From Streptomyces sp. A0642 (GTDB taxonomy: Bacteria; Actinomycetota; Actinomycetes; Streptomycetales; Streptomycetaceae), in the NCBI RefSeq assembly GCF_004795105.1, contig NZ_SSBL01000001.1:62001-126000 (forward strand): a stretch of DNA of 64,000 bases. Direction: 5' to 3'. The notes under the pieces are model-generated. The model was given only the letters and a program-made list of their open reading frames with translations. It was not told the origin of the DNA and ran no database searches. Below, in pieces: positions 44,245-55,438 of the stretch. Each line of letters opens with the position of its first letter. Positions within the stretch are counted from its first letter, which is position 1. A program made the position numbers and the translations under genes.

Positions 44245-45261
44245 ATGCAGGCGGACACGCCCGGAGACATACCGGCCCCGACGCCCTCGCCCGAACGCCG
44301 TGCCGCCCGGCGCCCGTCCGCCCGGCCGCGGCGCCCGGCCCGCGCCGGGAGCGGACCCAGTCTCCTCGCTCCGGGCGCGGCCCACGATCCGTACCGGCTC
44401 TACCGCGTGCTCCGCGAGGAGTACCCGCTCTGCTTCGACGCGCCGCTGGGCGCCTGGCTCGTCAGCCGGTACGACGACGTCGCCACCGCCCTGACCGACC
44501 CGAGGTTCGCCGGCTATCCGCACGACGGAGCGCCCCGGGGCGGCCCCGCCCCGATCGGACTCTGCCACGGAAGCGCCCGCTGCCTGCCGCGCGGCCGGTA
44601 CGCGGCAGCGGCCGGCCAGGTGCCCGGCCACCTGGCCGAGCGCGTCGAGCGGACCGCCTACGTGCTGGCCCGGCGCATCGCCGGACGCCCCCGGGCCGAC
44701 CTCGTCGAGGAGTTCTGCCGCTGGCTGCCCGCGGGAACGGGCACCGGCGCCCATACGGGCACGGCCGACGCCGCGCCCTGCGCCCGGCACACCGCGCTGC
44801 GCGAAACCGCGCTCGCCTCGTTCCTCGCCAACCTGCTGGACGACCCGGACCTGATGGCCGTCATGCGCATCGAACCCGCTCTCGCCGGCCGGGCCTGGAC
44901 CGAGTCGCTGCGCCGCGACCCGCCCGTCCAGATCGTCCTGCGCCGCACCGTCGCCGAGGTCACCCTCAGCGGCGGCACCCTGCCGGCCCGGGTGCCCGTC
45001 GCCTGCCTGATCGGCTCGGCCGGCCGTGACCCGGAGCGGTTCGCCGCACCGGACGTCTTCGACCCCTTCCGCCGCGACCAGGACCGCGGCACACCCGGCC
45101 CGGCGGGTTGCCCCGCCGTGCTGCTCGGCCGGCTGGAAGCCGAACTGGGCCTGCACGCCCTGCTCGACGCTATGCCCGGCCTGCGCTGGGCGGACGGCTT
45201 CCGCCCGGCGGCCACCGGCCTGCTCACACGGGGCCCACGGTCCCTTCTCGTCCGGCCTTAG
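44245..45261 (+). CDS. Degenerate, shortened cytochrome P450-like protein
   Basis: This 338-residue protein aligns to bacterial class I P450s but is about 60 residues short. Recognisable are PYRLYRVLREEYPLCFDAPLGAWLVSRYDDV (quoted in part: LGAWLVSRYDDVATALTDPR), an ExxR at Glu220-Arg223 (ESLRRDPPVQIVLRR), and a Cys289 with the right spacing to GRLEAELGL. The heme loop has lost the FGxGxH part and reads RGTPGPAGCP. The I-helix AGxxT motif reads ALRETA, and sequence between the C and I helices is missing. It may be a decaying gene or a non-catalytic heme protein. GGGGGTAGG precedes the ATG. Confidence 0.7.
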   Translation: MQADTPGDIPAPTPSPERRAARRPSARPRRPARAGSGPSLLAPGAAHDPYRLYRVLREEYPLCFDAPLGAWLVSRYDDVATALTDPRFAGYPHDGAPRGGPAPIGLCHGSARCLPRGRYAAAAGQVPGHLAERVERTAYVLARRIAGRPRADLVEEFCRWLPAGTGTGAHTGTADAAPCARHTALRETALASFLANLLDDPDLMAVMRIEPALAGRAWTESLRRDPPVQIVLRRTVAEVTLSGGTLPARVPVACLIGSAGRDPERFAAPDVFDPFRRDQDRGTPGPAGCPAVLLGRLEAELGLHALLDAMPGLRWADGFRPAATGLLTRGPRSLLVRP

Positions 45262-45316
45262 ACCGTCCGGCTGCGAACCGTCCGGCTGTAGACCGTCAGG
45301 CCGTGGACCGTCCGCC
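45262..45316. repeat. 15-bp tandem repeat (about 3.7 units) at convergent 3' ends
   Basis: Units beginning ACCGTCCGGCTG recur with a 15-bp period at 45262, 45277, 45292 and 45307, with substitutions in the last two. The array runs from the P450-like stop into the last codons of treY. Confidence 0.65.
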
Positions 45317-47677
45317 CCGGCTGAGCAGCGCCACCGGCCTCTCCGCGAACAGCTCCGCCACCGGGACCGCCCCGCCGGAGAACTTCCGGCCCGGCGTCAG
45401 CAGGTCGTACCAGACCCCCTCGTCCGGCAGCGCCAGTGCCGTCCCGCGCCAGCCGCCCGCCTCGGCGAGCCGCAGCGACAGCCGGGTCACGGCGGTGACC
45501 ACCTCGCCCGAACGGCAGAAGGCCAGACAGTGCGCCGCCGCCGGACCGGAGGCGGCCAGCGGGACGTACGTACCCGACTCGCCGAACACCTCGGGGTGCT
45601 CCCGGCGCAGCCGCAGCGCCGTCTCGGTGAGCGCGGCCTTCTCGTCGGCGGGAGCCCCGTCGGGCGGCTGCCGGAACGGCTGGCGGTTGTCCGGGTCGAC
45701 CAGGGCCAGATACTCCCGCTCAGTGCCCTGGTAGAGATCCGGCACCCCCGGCATCGTCAGGTGCACCAGGGCCGCGCCCAGCACCTGAGCCCTCACATGC
45801 GGGGCGAGCGTCGCCGCGAACCGTTCCAGGAGCGCCCGCGCCGTGCCGGTGCCGGCGGCCGGGCCGGCGGCGACGAAGTCCGTCGCCACCCGCTCGTACA
45901 CCGGGTCCGGTTCGGTCCAGCTCGTGAAGAGACCCGACTCGCGCACCGCTTTCAGCAGCGCGGGCTCCAGCCGGCCGGCCCGCTCCCCGGGCGGGAAGCC
46001 CACACAGCCGAACGCCGTCTGCCACGCCTGCCAGGCGAGCTGCGGGTCGGGGGCGGCGGGGCCGGTCCGTGTCAGCTCGGCGATCAGTTCCATCCACTGC
46101 CCGGGGCACTGCGACAGCACCGCGACAGCCGCCCGGACGTCGGCGCTGCGCTTGGTGTCGTGCGTCGTCAGGGCCGTGCCGGTGGCGGGCCAGTCGCGGG
46201 CCAGCCGTGTGCAGAAGGCGTGGAACTCCTCGGGAGCCACCGCCGGCTGCCCCGGATCACCGCCCACCTCGTTCGCCGAGAGCAGCGGGACGTACCGGTA
46301 GTACGCCGTGTCCTCGACCGCCTTGGCCCGCAGCGCCGACGCCGTCTGGGCGAACCGGGCACAGAACGCCTCCCGGTCCGCGCCCGCGCCGAGCCGCCCC
46401 AGGGCAAGGTCCCGCACCACGTCGACGGCCGAGGCCTCCTCCCGTACCGGGAACGCCGCCTTGGCATCGCTCACCGCGACCGCGTCGAGCGTCGCCTCGG
46501 CCGTCTGGGTGCAGGGGCCGCCCGCGAGCACGTACGGGCGGTAGACCGGCACACGGACCAGGAGTTCGCGCACGGCGGTGTGCAGGGCCCAGGGGGCGTG
46601 GTCGCGCAGCGCGGGGTCCTCGGCGCAGACGCGCGAGGCGAGCCGGGTCAGCAGCTCGGTCTCGGCGGCCAGTTCATGGGTGACGACGCGGTACGCGGCC
46701 CGGCGCACCGTCCCCGTCCAGTAGCCGCCCCGGTCGCCGGCCGGATCGGCGTACGCGCGGTAGCCGCCGGTCAGCTCGGCCGCGCCCTCCGGGTCGACGA
46801 AGAGCCCGTCGATCCGGTGCAGCGCGTCGTACCCCGTCGTCCCGGCGACGGCCCAGCCCGCCGGCAGCGGTTCGGAACCGGTGAGGATCTTCTCCACCAC
46901 CGTCCACACCCCGCCGGTCGCCGCGGAGAGCCGCTCCAGATATCCGGCCGGGTCGGCGAGCCCGTCCGGGTGGTCGATCCGCAGACCGTCCACGACCCCG
47001 TCCCGCACCAGCTCCAGGATCTTGGCGTGCGAGGCGGCGAAGACCTCGGGGTCCTCCACCCGCACTCCGATGAGCTCCGAGATGGTGAAGAAGCGGCGGT
47101 AGTTCAGCTCGGTGCGGGCCAGCCGCCACCAGGCGAGCCGGTAGTGCTGGGCGTCGAGCAGCTCGGGCAGATCCAGGTGGGCGGTGCCGGACCGCAGGGG
47201 GAACTCCTGATCGCCGTAGCGCAGGACGTCCCCGTCGACCCGCAGCCGGTCCATCTCCTCGCCGATGCGTCCGGCGAGCACGGGCAGCAGGATCCGCCCG
47301 TCGCCCGCCGCCCAGTCGATGTCGAACCAGCGGGCGTACGGGGAGCCCGGCCCCTCGCGCAGGACCTCGCGCAGGGCGTGGTTGTGCCGGGGGTCGGCGG
47401 CCATGTGGTTCGGCACGATGTCCAGGACGAGCCCGAGCCCGTGGTCCCGGGCGGTGCGGGCCAGCCGGCGCAGCCCCTCCTCGCCGCCCAGCTCGGCGCG
47501 TACCCGGCCGGGGTCGACGACGTCGTAGCCGTGCCGTGAGCCGGGCACGGCTTCGAGCACCGGGGACAGGTGCAGATGCGAGACGCCGAGGGAGGCGAGG
47601 TAGGGCACGGCGTCCTCGGCGGCCGAGAACGGGAACTCCGGCTGGAGCTGGAGCCGGTAGGTGGCGGAAGGCGTCAT
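45296..47677 (-). CDS. treY: Malto-oligosyltrehalose synthase
   Basis: This 793-residue GH13 enzyme converts the reducing-end linkage of maltodextrins to an alpha-1,1 (trehalose) bond, making the TreZ substrate. It begins MTPSATYRLQLQPEFPF and shows DIVPNHMA, the nucleophile in GLRIDHPDGLADP, VVEKIL with the acid/base Glu, and TTHDTKRSADVRA. The ATG at 47677 is used; the longer reading upstream enters the tandem-repeat spacer. It follows glgX on the same strand with a 225-bp gap. Confidence 0.95.
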   Translation of the reverse strand: MTPSATYRLQLQPEFPFSAAEDAVPYLASLGVSHLHLSPVLEAVPGSRHGYDVVDPGRVRAELGGEEGLRRLARTARDHGLGLVLDIVPNHMAADPRHNHALREVLREGPGSPYARWFDIDWAAGDGRILLPVLAGRIGEEMDRLRVDGDVLRYGDQEFPLRSGTAHLDLPELLDAQHYRLAWWRLARTELNYRRFFTISELIGVRVEDPEVFAASHAKILELVRDGVVDGLRIDHPDGLADPAGYLERLSAATGGVWTVVEKILTGSEPLPAGWAVAGTTGYDALHRIDGLFVDPEGAAELTGGYRAYADPAGDRGGYWTGTVRRAAYRVVTHELAAETELLTRLASRVCAEDPALRDHAPWALHTAVRELLVRVPVYRPYVLAGGPCTQTAEATLDAVAVSDAKAAFPVREEASAVDVVRDLALGRLGAGADREAFCARFAQTASALRAKAVEDTAYYRYVPLLSANEVGGDPGQPAVAPEEFHAFCTRLARDWPATGTALTTHDTKRSADVRAAVAVLSQCPGQWMELIAELTRTGPAAPDPQLAWQAWQTAFGCVGFPPGERAGRLEPALLKAVRESGLFTSWTEPDPVYERVATDFVAAGPAAGTGTARALLERFAATLAPHVRAQVLGAALVHLTMPGVPDLYQGTEREYLALVDPDNRQPFRQPPDGAPADEKAALTETALRLRREHPEVFGESGTYVPLAASGPAAAHCLAFCRSGEVVTAVTRLSLRLAEAGGWRGTALALPDEGVWYDLLTPGRKFSGGAVPVAELFAERPVALLSRGGRSTA

Positions 47678-47791
47678 GGGAACGTTCGTACCCAGATCCG
47701 GGCCGCCTGTCTCACCCGGGCGCGGACAAAGGCCCGGGTGGCTGCCCCCGGGCCCGGCCGTCACCCCCCGCCGACCGGCCATCGCCCCCAC

Positions 47792-47839
47792 GCCGACCCG
47801 GACGTGTCCGTTCCCGCCGACCCGGACGTGTCCCTTCCC
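47792..47839. repeat. 24-bp tandem duplication in the glgX-treY spacer
   Basis: Two copies of a 24-bp unit (47792-47815 and 47816-47839, containing GCCGACCCGGACGTGTCC) differ at one base. A shorter third partial copy follows. This lies in the spacer between glgX and treY. Confidence 0.6.
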
Positions 47840-47902
47840 GCCGGCTCGGCCACGGCCCCCACGCCGGCCCGGACACGGTCTCCCCGCCGGGCCGGCCTTC
47901 CC

Positions 47903-50071
<2,169 letters not shown>

Positions 50072-50427
50072 AGATTCGACTCTTCCACTTCTGATGCGGT
50101 TGCCTGGGGAATGCGGGCTCCCTGATGCAGATCTTCCCCGAAAACGCGGCCCTTACCTAGGACGTCGCCCGGTCCGGTCAACATCGGGCCCCTCCGTGTC
50201 GCCCGGCGCCGGAATCCGGAACCCCATCCGGCCGACTGTCCGGAATGCGGCTGGGGGTGGGGTGTTTAATCACTATGAATCCGCTCACTCCGGCAGATCT
50301 CGCCGTACGGAACACGTGTGGCTCGTAGGGGAGTTGGGAAAGGAGCCTGTGCATCCGGCTGCACCGGCTCCCGCTCGCGGAGTACCCTTCCTTGATCGTT
50401 GGTGGGGGAGTGGAAGGCGGTGCGCGG
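50072..50427. other. Divergent promoter region between glgX and the HEPN gene
   Basis: This 356-bp stretch separates divergent starts. It includes an AT-richer patch (GTTTAATCACTATGAATCC near 50262-50281) likely to hold promoter elements of the plus-strand gene. No gene is supported here. Confidence 0.45.
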
Positions 50428-51660
50428 GTGAGCTCGGGAGGGTTCGAGCTGCCCCCAGGTGACACGGGTCACGAGGGGGATCTGGCCGATGTCCCGCCCG
50501 GGGCGGTCTCGCTGGCGCAGCCCCTGGAGATCGGTGCGGAACTGGACTGGGGCGCGGACGCCTGGAGCGAGGTGCGCACGCGCGCCCAGCGGGCCGGGCG
50601 CGCCTACATCTGGCTGAATCTCGTCGAACAGCGGCTGCGCGCCGTCGTCGCCGCGGTGCTCCGGCCCATCTACGAACCGGTCCACGGGGAGGACTGGGTG
50701 GTGGCCGCGGCGGGACCCGCCGGGCAGGAGTGGGTGCAGCGCGCGGTCGCCGTGCGGGAGGTGTCCCGCCGCAAGGGCTATCTGCTCGACCCGGCCGACG
50801 ACAACGTCCTGAGCTTCCTCACGCTGCCGCAGCTGCGTGAGCTGATGGTCCAGCACTGGCCCTGTTTCGAGCCCTACTTCGACGACCGCCGCGACGTCGA
50901 GCTGGCGCTGGACGAGCTGGAGGTCGCCCGCAACGTGGTCTCGCGCAACCGGGCCCTCAACGAGGCGGTGCTCGCCCAGGCCGAGCGGGCCTCCGCCCGG
51001 CTGCTGGAGATCCTCGGCAGCGGTGCGGCCGTCCCCTCCGCGGACCGGCTGCCGGTCGACGCCGTGGAGGAGCTCGTCGGCGACCGTTACGCGGACGTGG
51101 TCTCCGTCCACCCCGACCGGGTGCGGCTCCAGCGCCAGCTGCCCGCCGAGGACCTCTTCGGCGGGTCGCGCCGGCTCGACGCGATCGGGATCGGCCTCAA
51201 CCTGCTGGTGCAGAACTTCTCGGGGCGCCGGCTGATCCGGCTCGCCGAGTCGGGCTGCCGGGTCCGGCTGCTCTTCATCAACCCGGCCAGCAGCGCGGTG
51301 AAGCGCAGGGAGCGCGAGCTCGGCCTGAAGAAGGGCGAGCTGAGCCGGTCGGTGGAGATGAACATCCTTCACATGCGCCGGGTCCGCTCCAAGCTGCGCG
51401 ACCCGGGCGCCTTCGAGATCCACGTCTTCGACGAGACGCCCCGCTTCACCGCGTACCTGGTGGACGGTGACGGCGCCGACGCCGTGGGGGTCGTCCAGAC
51501 GTATCTGCGCAGGGCGCGCGGCATGGAGGCGCCGGTGCTGGTGCTGCGGGGCGGCGGACGGGCCGTCGTCCGCTCCGGCCAGGACAGCGACCACGGCCTG
51601 TTCGAGACCTACCGCGAGGAGTTCGAATCCGTGTGGACGGACTCCCGGCCGGTCTCCTGA
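50428..51660 (+). CDS. SAV2148 family HEPN domain protein
   Basis: This 410-residue protein matches a family conserved throughout Streptomyces and annotated SAV2148-type HEPN protein. Recognisable stretches are GAELDWGADAWSEVRTRAQR, LTLPQLRELMVQHWPCFEPY and VVSRNRALNEAVL, the region where HEPN nucleases carry their Arg-x4-6-His motif; here the His position reads Asn. The C-terminal half has INPASSAVKRRERELGLKKG and resembles a phospholipase-D-like or nucleic-acid-binding fold. Function is unknown. The GTG at 50428 gives the family's usual start; TTG 50392 and GTG 50410 are alternatives. Confidence 0.82.
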   Translation: MSSGGFELPPGDTGHEGDLADVPPGAVSLAQPLEIGAELDWGADAWSEVRTRAQRAGRAYIWLNLVEQRLRAVVAAVLRPIYEPVHGEDWVVAAAGPAGQEWVQRAVAVREVSRRKGYLLDPADDNVLSFLTLPQLRELMVQHWPCFEPYFDDRRDVELALDELEVARNVVSRNRALNEAVLAQAERASARLLEILGSGAAVPSADRLPVDAVEELVGDRYADVVSVHPDRVRLQRQLPAEDLFGGSRRLDAIGIGLNLLVQNFSGRRLIRLAESGCRVRLLFINPASSAVKRRERELGLKKGELSRSVEMNILHMRRVRSKLRDPGAFEIHVFDETPRFTAYLVDGDGADAVGVVQTYLRRARGMEAPVLVLRGGGRAVVRSGQDSDHGLFETYREEFESVWTDSRPVS

Positions 51661-51738
51661 GGGGCCGCTCCGGGGCGTTGTCAGTGGCCCGTGCGAGGGT
51701 GGTCGTCATCTGGGGGAGCACCACGAAGGAGGTACGGG

Positions 51739-52485
51739 ATGAGCTGGCACCGGCATGCGCTGGTCGGCTTCGACCTGGAGACGACGGGGACGGAGCCACT
51801 GGAGGCCAGGATCGTGACGGCCGCGGTCGTCCGGGTCGAGGGCCCGGAGGGCGATCCGGCGAGCCGGCACACCTGGCTGGCCGATCCGGGGATCCGGATC
51901 CCCGCCCAGGCCTCGGCGATCCACGGCATCAGCAGCGAGCGGGCGGCGGCGGAGGGCCGGCCGGTGCGCGAGGTGGCCGACGAGATCGCCGACACCCTGA
52001 CCGGCTACTGGCGGCGCGGCATCCCGGTCGTCGCGTACAACGCGGCCTTCGACCTCACGCTGCTGACGGCCGAGTTGCACCGACACGGCCTGCCCTCACT
52101 GGGCGACCGGCTCGGCGGCACGGGCATCGGGCCGGTGATCGACCCGTACACGATCGACCGGTCCGTCGACCGGTACCGCAAGGGCAAGCGCAACCTCGAA
52201 GCGGTCTGCGTCGAGTACGGCGTGGTCCACGGGGGAGCGCACGACGCGGCGGCGGACGCCCTGGCGGCGGTGCGCGTGGCGTACGCGATAGCCGCACGGC
52301 ACGACTCGGTGGCCGCGCTGACGGCACCGGAACTGCATGAGCGTCAGATCGCCTGGTACGCGGAGTGGGCCGCCGACTTCCAGCGGTTCCTGCGCCGCAA
52401 GGGCACGGCGGACGCGGTCATCGACGGCCGCTGGCCGGTGCGGGACCTGGTGCCCGAAGCGACATCGAGCCCGTCCGGCGTCTGA
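51739..52485 (+). CDS. DEDDh 3'-5' exonuclease (DnaQ-like)
   Basis: This 248-residue exonuclease of the DnaQ fold has the metal Asp-Glu pair in GFDLETTGTEP, the second Asp in VAYNAAFDLTLL, and the His/Asp pair in GGAHDAAADALAA. It trims DNA or RNA 3' ends, perhaps in repair or turnover. AAGGAGG is nine bases ahead of the ATG. The last base of its stop codon is the first base of the MITE-like repeat. Confidence 0.92.
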   Translation: MSWHRHALVGFDLETTGTEPLEARIVTAAVVRVEGPEGDPASRHTWLADPGIRIPAQASAIHGISSERAAAEGRPVREVADEIADTLTGYWRRGIPVVAYNAAFDLTLLTAELHRHGLPSLGDRLGGTGIGPVIDPYTIDRSVDRYRKGKRNLEAVCVEYGVVHGGAHDAAADALAAVRVAYAIAARHDSVAALTAPELHERQIAWYAEWAADFQRFLRRKGTADAVIDGRWPVRDLVPEATSSPSGV

Positions 52486-52645
52486 GGGCTGTCCCGCAAT
52501 TCCTGGTCGGCCGGCGCGCGGCGTCGGATGCGGTGGATCGCGAGGCGGAGAGGTGCCAGCATACCGGGCGTATGCGGGCGTTTCGACGACGCGGCGAGGT
52601 GCCGTAGCTGTCGTCGCGCGCCCGCCAGGATGACGGAACAGCCCT
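52485..52645 (+). mobile_element. MITE-like repeat, copy A
   Basis: This 161-bp non-coding element begins AGGGCTGTCCCGCAATTCC and ends in an imperfect inverted copy of the same sequence ending AGCCCT. It matches copy B (59975-60136) in the opposite orientation along its full length, with exact shared blocks of 22, 22 and 36 bases. I recognise it as a repeat seen in many Streptomyces genomes, likely mobilised in trans by a transposase that is not encoded here. The right terminal repeat of this copy is more degraded than that of copy B. Confidence 0.8.
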
Positions 52646-52658
52646 GAGGGCGGAACGG

Positions 52659-53525
52659 TCAGAACGGATACCACCGCACCGCCGCGTCCCCGTCCCGCAG
52701 GGACGCGATCCGGCGGCGGAACTCTGCGAGGGCCTTCGGGTTGGCCGGGGCGTGCTGGGCGACCCAGGCGCAGCTCGCCGTCTCCCGCGCCCCGCGCAGC
52801 ACCGCGCAGCCGTCCCACTCCCGCACGTCCCACCCGTACGCGGAGGTGAAGGCGTCATAGGCCTCGGCCGCCAGCCCGTACCGGTCGCGGGCCAGGGCGA
52901 GCACCACCAGGTCGTGCTCGCGCAGATCCGATGAGAAGGTCTCCAGGTCCACCAGGACCGGTCCGTCCGGACCGACATGGACGTTGCGGGCGAGCGCGTC
53001 GCCGTGGATCGGGCCCGGGGGCAGATGAGGGACCAGACCGGCGGCCGCTGCCGCGAAGCCGTCGCGACGCTCGCGCAGATACGCGGCGTCGGCCGGATCG
53101 ATCGCGTCACCGGCCAGGCTCAGCCACCGCTCCACGCCGCCCAGCAGCTCCCGGCGGGGCAGGCCGAAATCCTTCGGGGCGGGCAGCGCGTGCACCGCGC
53201 TCAGCAGCGGCGCCAGATCCCGCGGCTCGGCGGGCCGCACCGCGTCCGGCAGCCGGTGCCACAGGGTGACGGGGTGGCCGTCGACCAGTCGCGCGCCGGG
53301 CTCGGCCGCCCGCACGGCGGGGACACCGGCCGTGGCGAGCCACCGCGCCACGGCCACCTCGCGCTCCGCCCGGTCCCGCAGCTCCGGGTGCCGCAGGGCG
53401 TCCCGGCCGATCTTGACGACCAGGTCGCCCAGGGCGAACACCGCGTTCTCACCCAGCGCGATCAGCTCCGCTTCGCCGGTCAGTCCGGCAGCGGTCAGCA
53501 CCTCGCGCGCTCGCATCTCGTTCAT
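52659..53525 (-). CDS. Aminoglycoside phosphotransferase family protein
   Basis: This 288-residue protein-kinase-like phosphotransferase has the Brenner-type catalytic motif IHGDALARNV, followed by VLVDLETFSSDL for the metal-binding Asp, and an N-lobe lysine in LVVKIGRD. Members phosphorylate antibiotics, sugars or choline-like compounds; nothing here fixes the substrate. It lies just inside MITE copy A and is divergent from the sugar ABC operon. Confidence 0.87.
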   Translation of the reverse strand: MNEMRAREVLTAAGLTGEAELIALGENAVFALGDLVVKIGRDALRHPELRDRAEREVAVARWLATAGVPAVRAAEPGARLVDGHPVTLWHRLPDAVRPAEPRDLAPLLSAVHALPAPKDFGLPRRELLGGVERWLSLAGDAIDPADAAYLRERRDGFAAAAAGLVPHLPPGPIHGDALARNVHVGPDGPVLVDLETFSSDLREHDLVVLALARDRYGLAAEAYDAFTSAYGWDVREWDGCAVLRGARETASCAWVAQHAPANPKALAEFRRRIASLRDGDAAVRWYPF

Positions 53526-53556
53526 GGATCAGATTTTCGCATCCGTGCAGGCCACC

Positions 53557-53585
53557 TTGACGAACCGACGGACCGTCAGCACGAT
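53557..53585 (+). promoter_or_regulatory. Candidate promoter of the sugar ABC operon
   Basis: TTGACG (53557-53562) and CACGAT (53580-53585) are 17 bp apart, close to the principal sigma consensus, and lie about 65 bp ahead of the first permease gene. Confidence 0.45.
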
Positions 53586-53651
53586 GGCGGAGGCCACCTG
53601 AGCGGCCAGAACGGTATCAAGCCGGTCGAATGACGCAAGGGGGTCACCCTT

Positions 53652-54602
53652 ATGACATTGGCGAATGCAACCGTGCAGTCCGGACGGCATGGACCGCCGG
53701 GCGCCGAGCGCGACACGCGGCCCGAGGGGAAGAGCCGGAACGCCGGTACCTGGTTCCTGGTCCTCCCCGCCCTGATCCCCATCCTGGTCCTCAGCGTCGG
53801 ACCCCTCCTCTACGGCGTCTCGCTGGCCTTCACGGACGCCCAGTCGGGCCGCACCCGGTCCACGCAGTGGATCGGCGTACTGAACTTCCAGGACCTGCTC
53901 CACGACGGACTGTTCTGGGAGTCCTTCCGGATCGGCCTGCTCTGGGCGGTCGGCGTCACCGCCCCGCAGTTCGTCCTCGCGCTGGGCCTCGCCCTGCTGC
54001 TCAACGAGAACCTCCGGATGCGCTGGCTGGCCCGCGCCCTGGCCATCATCCCGTGGGCGATGCCCGAGGTCGTCGTCGGCACCATGTGGCGCCTCGTCTA
54101 CAACCCCGACGCCGGAATCCTCAACGAGACGATCCGCGACCTGGGGCTCGGCGACGGCCGCGACTGGCTGACCGGCCTCGCCACCGCCCTGCCCGCGGTG
54201 ATCGTCGTGGGCATCTGGGCCGGGATGCCGCAGACCACGGTGGCGCTGCTGGCCGGGCTGCAGAACACCCCGCACGAACTCCACGAGGCCGCCGCGCTGG
54301 ACGGCGCGGGCGCCTGGCACCGGTTCCGTACCGTCACCTGGCCCGCGCTGAAACCCGTCGCCCTCTCCATCACCGCCCTCAACTTCATCTGGAACTTCAA
54401 CGCCTTCGCCCTGGTCTACGTGCTGACCAGCGGGGGCCCCGGCGGCCGCACCCGGCTGCCGATGCTCTTCGCCTACGAAGAGGCTTTCCGGTACGGACAG
54501 TTCGGCTACGCCGCCGCGATGGGCTGTGTGATGGTCGCGGTGATCTCCGTGATCCTCGCCGTGTACCTCGCCGGACGGCTGAGGGGAGGCGAGGACCGAT
54601 GA
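53652..54602 (+). CDS. Carbohydrate ABC transporter permease (MalF type)
   Basis: This 316-residue permease has six predicted membrane segments starting at WFLVLPALIPILVLSVGP and the EAA loop EAAALDGAGAWHRFRTVTWP, which docks the ATPase. GGGGGT precedes the ATG. The first 35 residues are polar. It is translationally coupled to a second permease by ATGA. No ATPase gene is in the operon, which in Streptomyces usually means the shared ATPase MsiK is used. Confidence 0.93.
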   Translation: MTLANATVQSGRHGPPGAERDTRPEGKSRNAGTWFLVLPALIPILVLSVGPLLYGVSLAFTDAQSGRTRSTQWIGVLNFQDLLHDGLFWESFRIGLLWAVGVTAPQFVLALGLALLLNENLRMRWLARALAIIPWAMPEVVVGTMWRLVYNPDAGILNETIRDLGLGDGRDWLTGLATALPAVIVVGIWAGMPQTTVALLAGLQNTPHELHEAAALDGAGAWHRFRTVTWPALKPVALSITALNFIWNFNAFALVYVLTSGGPGGRTRLPMLFAYEEAFRYGQFGYAAAMGCVMVAVISVILAVYLAGRLRGGEDR

Positions 54603-55438
54603 GTCTGCGCACCAGCAGGTCCGCGCGCGCCGGACAGTACGCCGCGCTGCTCTGCTATCTGGTCTTCCTGGCCTTCCCGTTCCTGTGGCTGATCTCCACC
54701 GCCTTCAAGCCCGCGCCCGAACTGGGCTCCCTGCACCCGACCTGGATCCCCGAGCACCCGACGCTGGACAATTTCCGCCAGGCCTTCGACGAGCAGCCGC
54801 TGCTCCGGGCCGCCGCCAACTCGCTGACCGCCGCACTCGCCGCCGGGGTCATCGCCGTCGTCATCGCCACCCCGATGGCCTATGTGATGGCCCGCCACCG
54901 CACCCGGCTCTCCACGGCCGCCACCGGCTGGGTCGTCGTCAGCCAGGCGTTCCCCTTCGTCCTGCTGATCATCCCCCTCTTCCTGGTCCTCAAGCACCTC
55001 CGTCTGATCAACACGCTGTGGGGGCTGATCATGGTGTACGTGGTGTGGGCCCTGCCCTTCGCGCTGTGGATGCTGGTCGGCTACGTACGGGCGGTGCCGT
55101 CCGAGCTGGAGGAGGCCGCGGCGGTCGACGGGGCCGGCCGGCTGCGGACGCTGGTCTCGGTCACCGCCCCACTGCTGGCCCCCGGCATCGTCGCGACCGC
55201 GCTCTTCGCGTTCATCACCGCCTGGAACGAGTTCTTCTTCGCCCTCGTCCTGCTCAAGACACCGGAGAAACAGACACTGCCGGTGGTGCTGACCCACTTC
55301 CTCGGCGCGGAGGGCGCGAGCGACCTCGGCCCCCTGGCCGCCGCCGCGTTCCTGGCCACGCTCCCCTCGCTCGTCCTCTTCGCCGTCATCCAGCGGCGGA
55401 TCACGGGCGGCATGCTCGCCGGGGCGGTGAAGAGCTGA
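54599..55438 (+). CDS. Carbohydrate ABC transporter permease (MalG type)
   Basis: This 279-residue permease begins with LLCYLVFLAFPFLWLISTAFKP and has the EAA loop EAAAVDGAGRLRTLVSVTAP and the family end ITGGMLAGAVKS. Six membrane segments are predicted. It overlaps the first permease by four bases and touches the binding-protein gene by one base (TGATG). Confidence 0.94.
   Translation: MSLRTSRSARAGQYAALLCYLVFLAFPFLWLISTAFKPAPELGSLHPTWIPEHPTLDNFRQAFDEQPLLRAAANSLTAALAAGVIAVVIATPMAYVMARHRTRLSTAATGWVVVSQAFPFVLLIIPLFLVLKHLRLINTLWGLIMVYVVWALPFALWMLVGYVRAVPSELEEAAAVDGAGRLRTLVSVTAPLLAPGIVATALFAFITAWNEFFFALVLLKTPEKQTLPVVLTHFLGAEGASDLGPLAAAAFLATLPSLVLFAVIQRRITGGMLAGAVKS

Noticed and set aside
43111..45156. 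Long upstream extension of the second GNAT frame
   Set aside because: It is antisense to the FHA and P450-like genes and is Arg/Gly/Ala-rich without family features.
52486..52650. Short readings inside the MITE-like repeats with similar peptides in both copies
   Set aside because: The similarity follows from the DNA repeat; neither copy has a ribosome site and the frames are not preserved.
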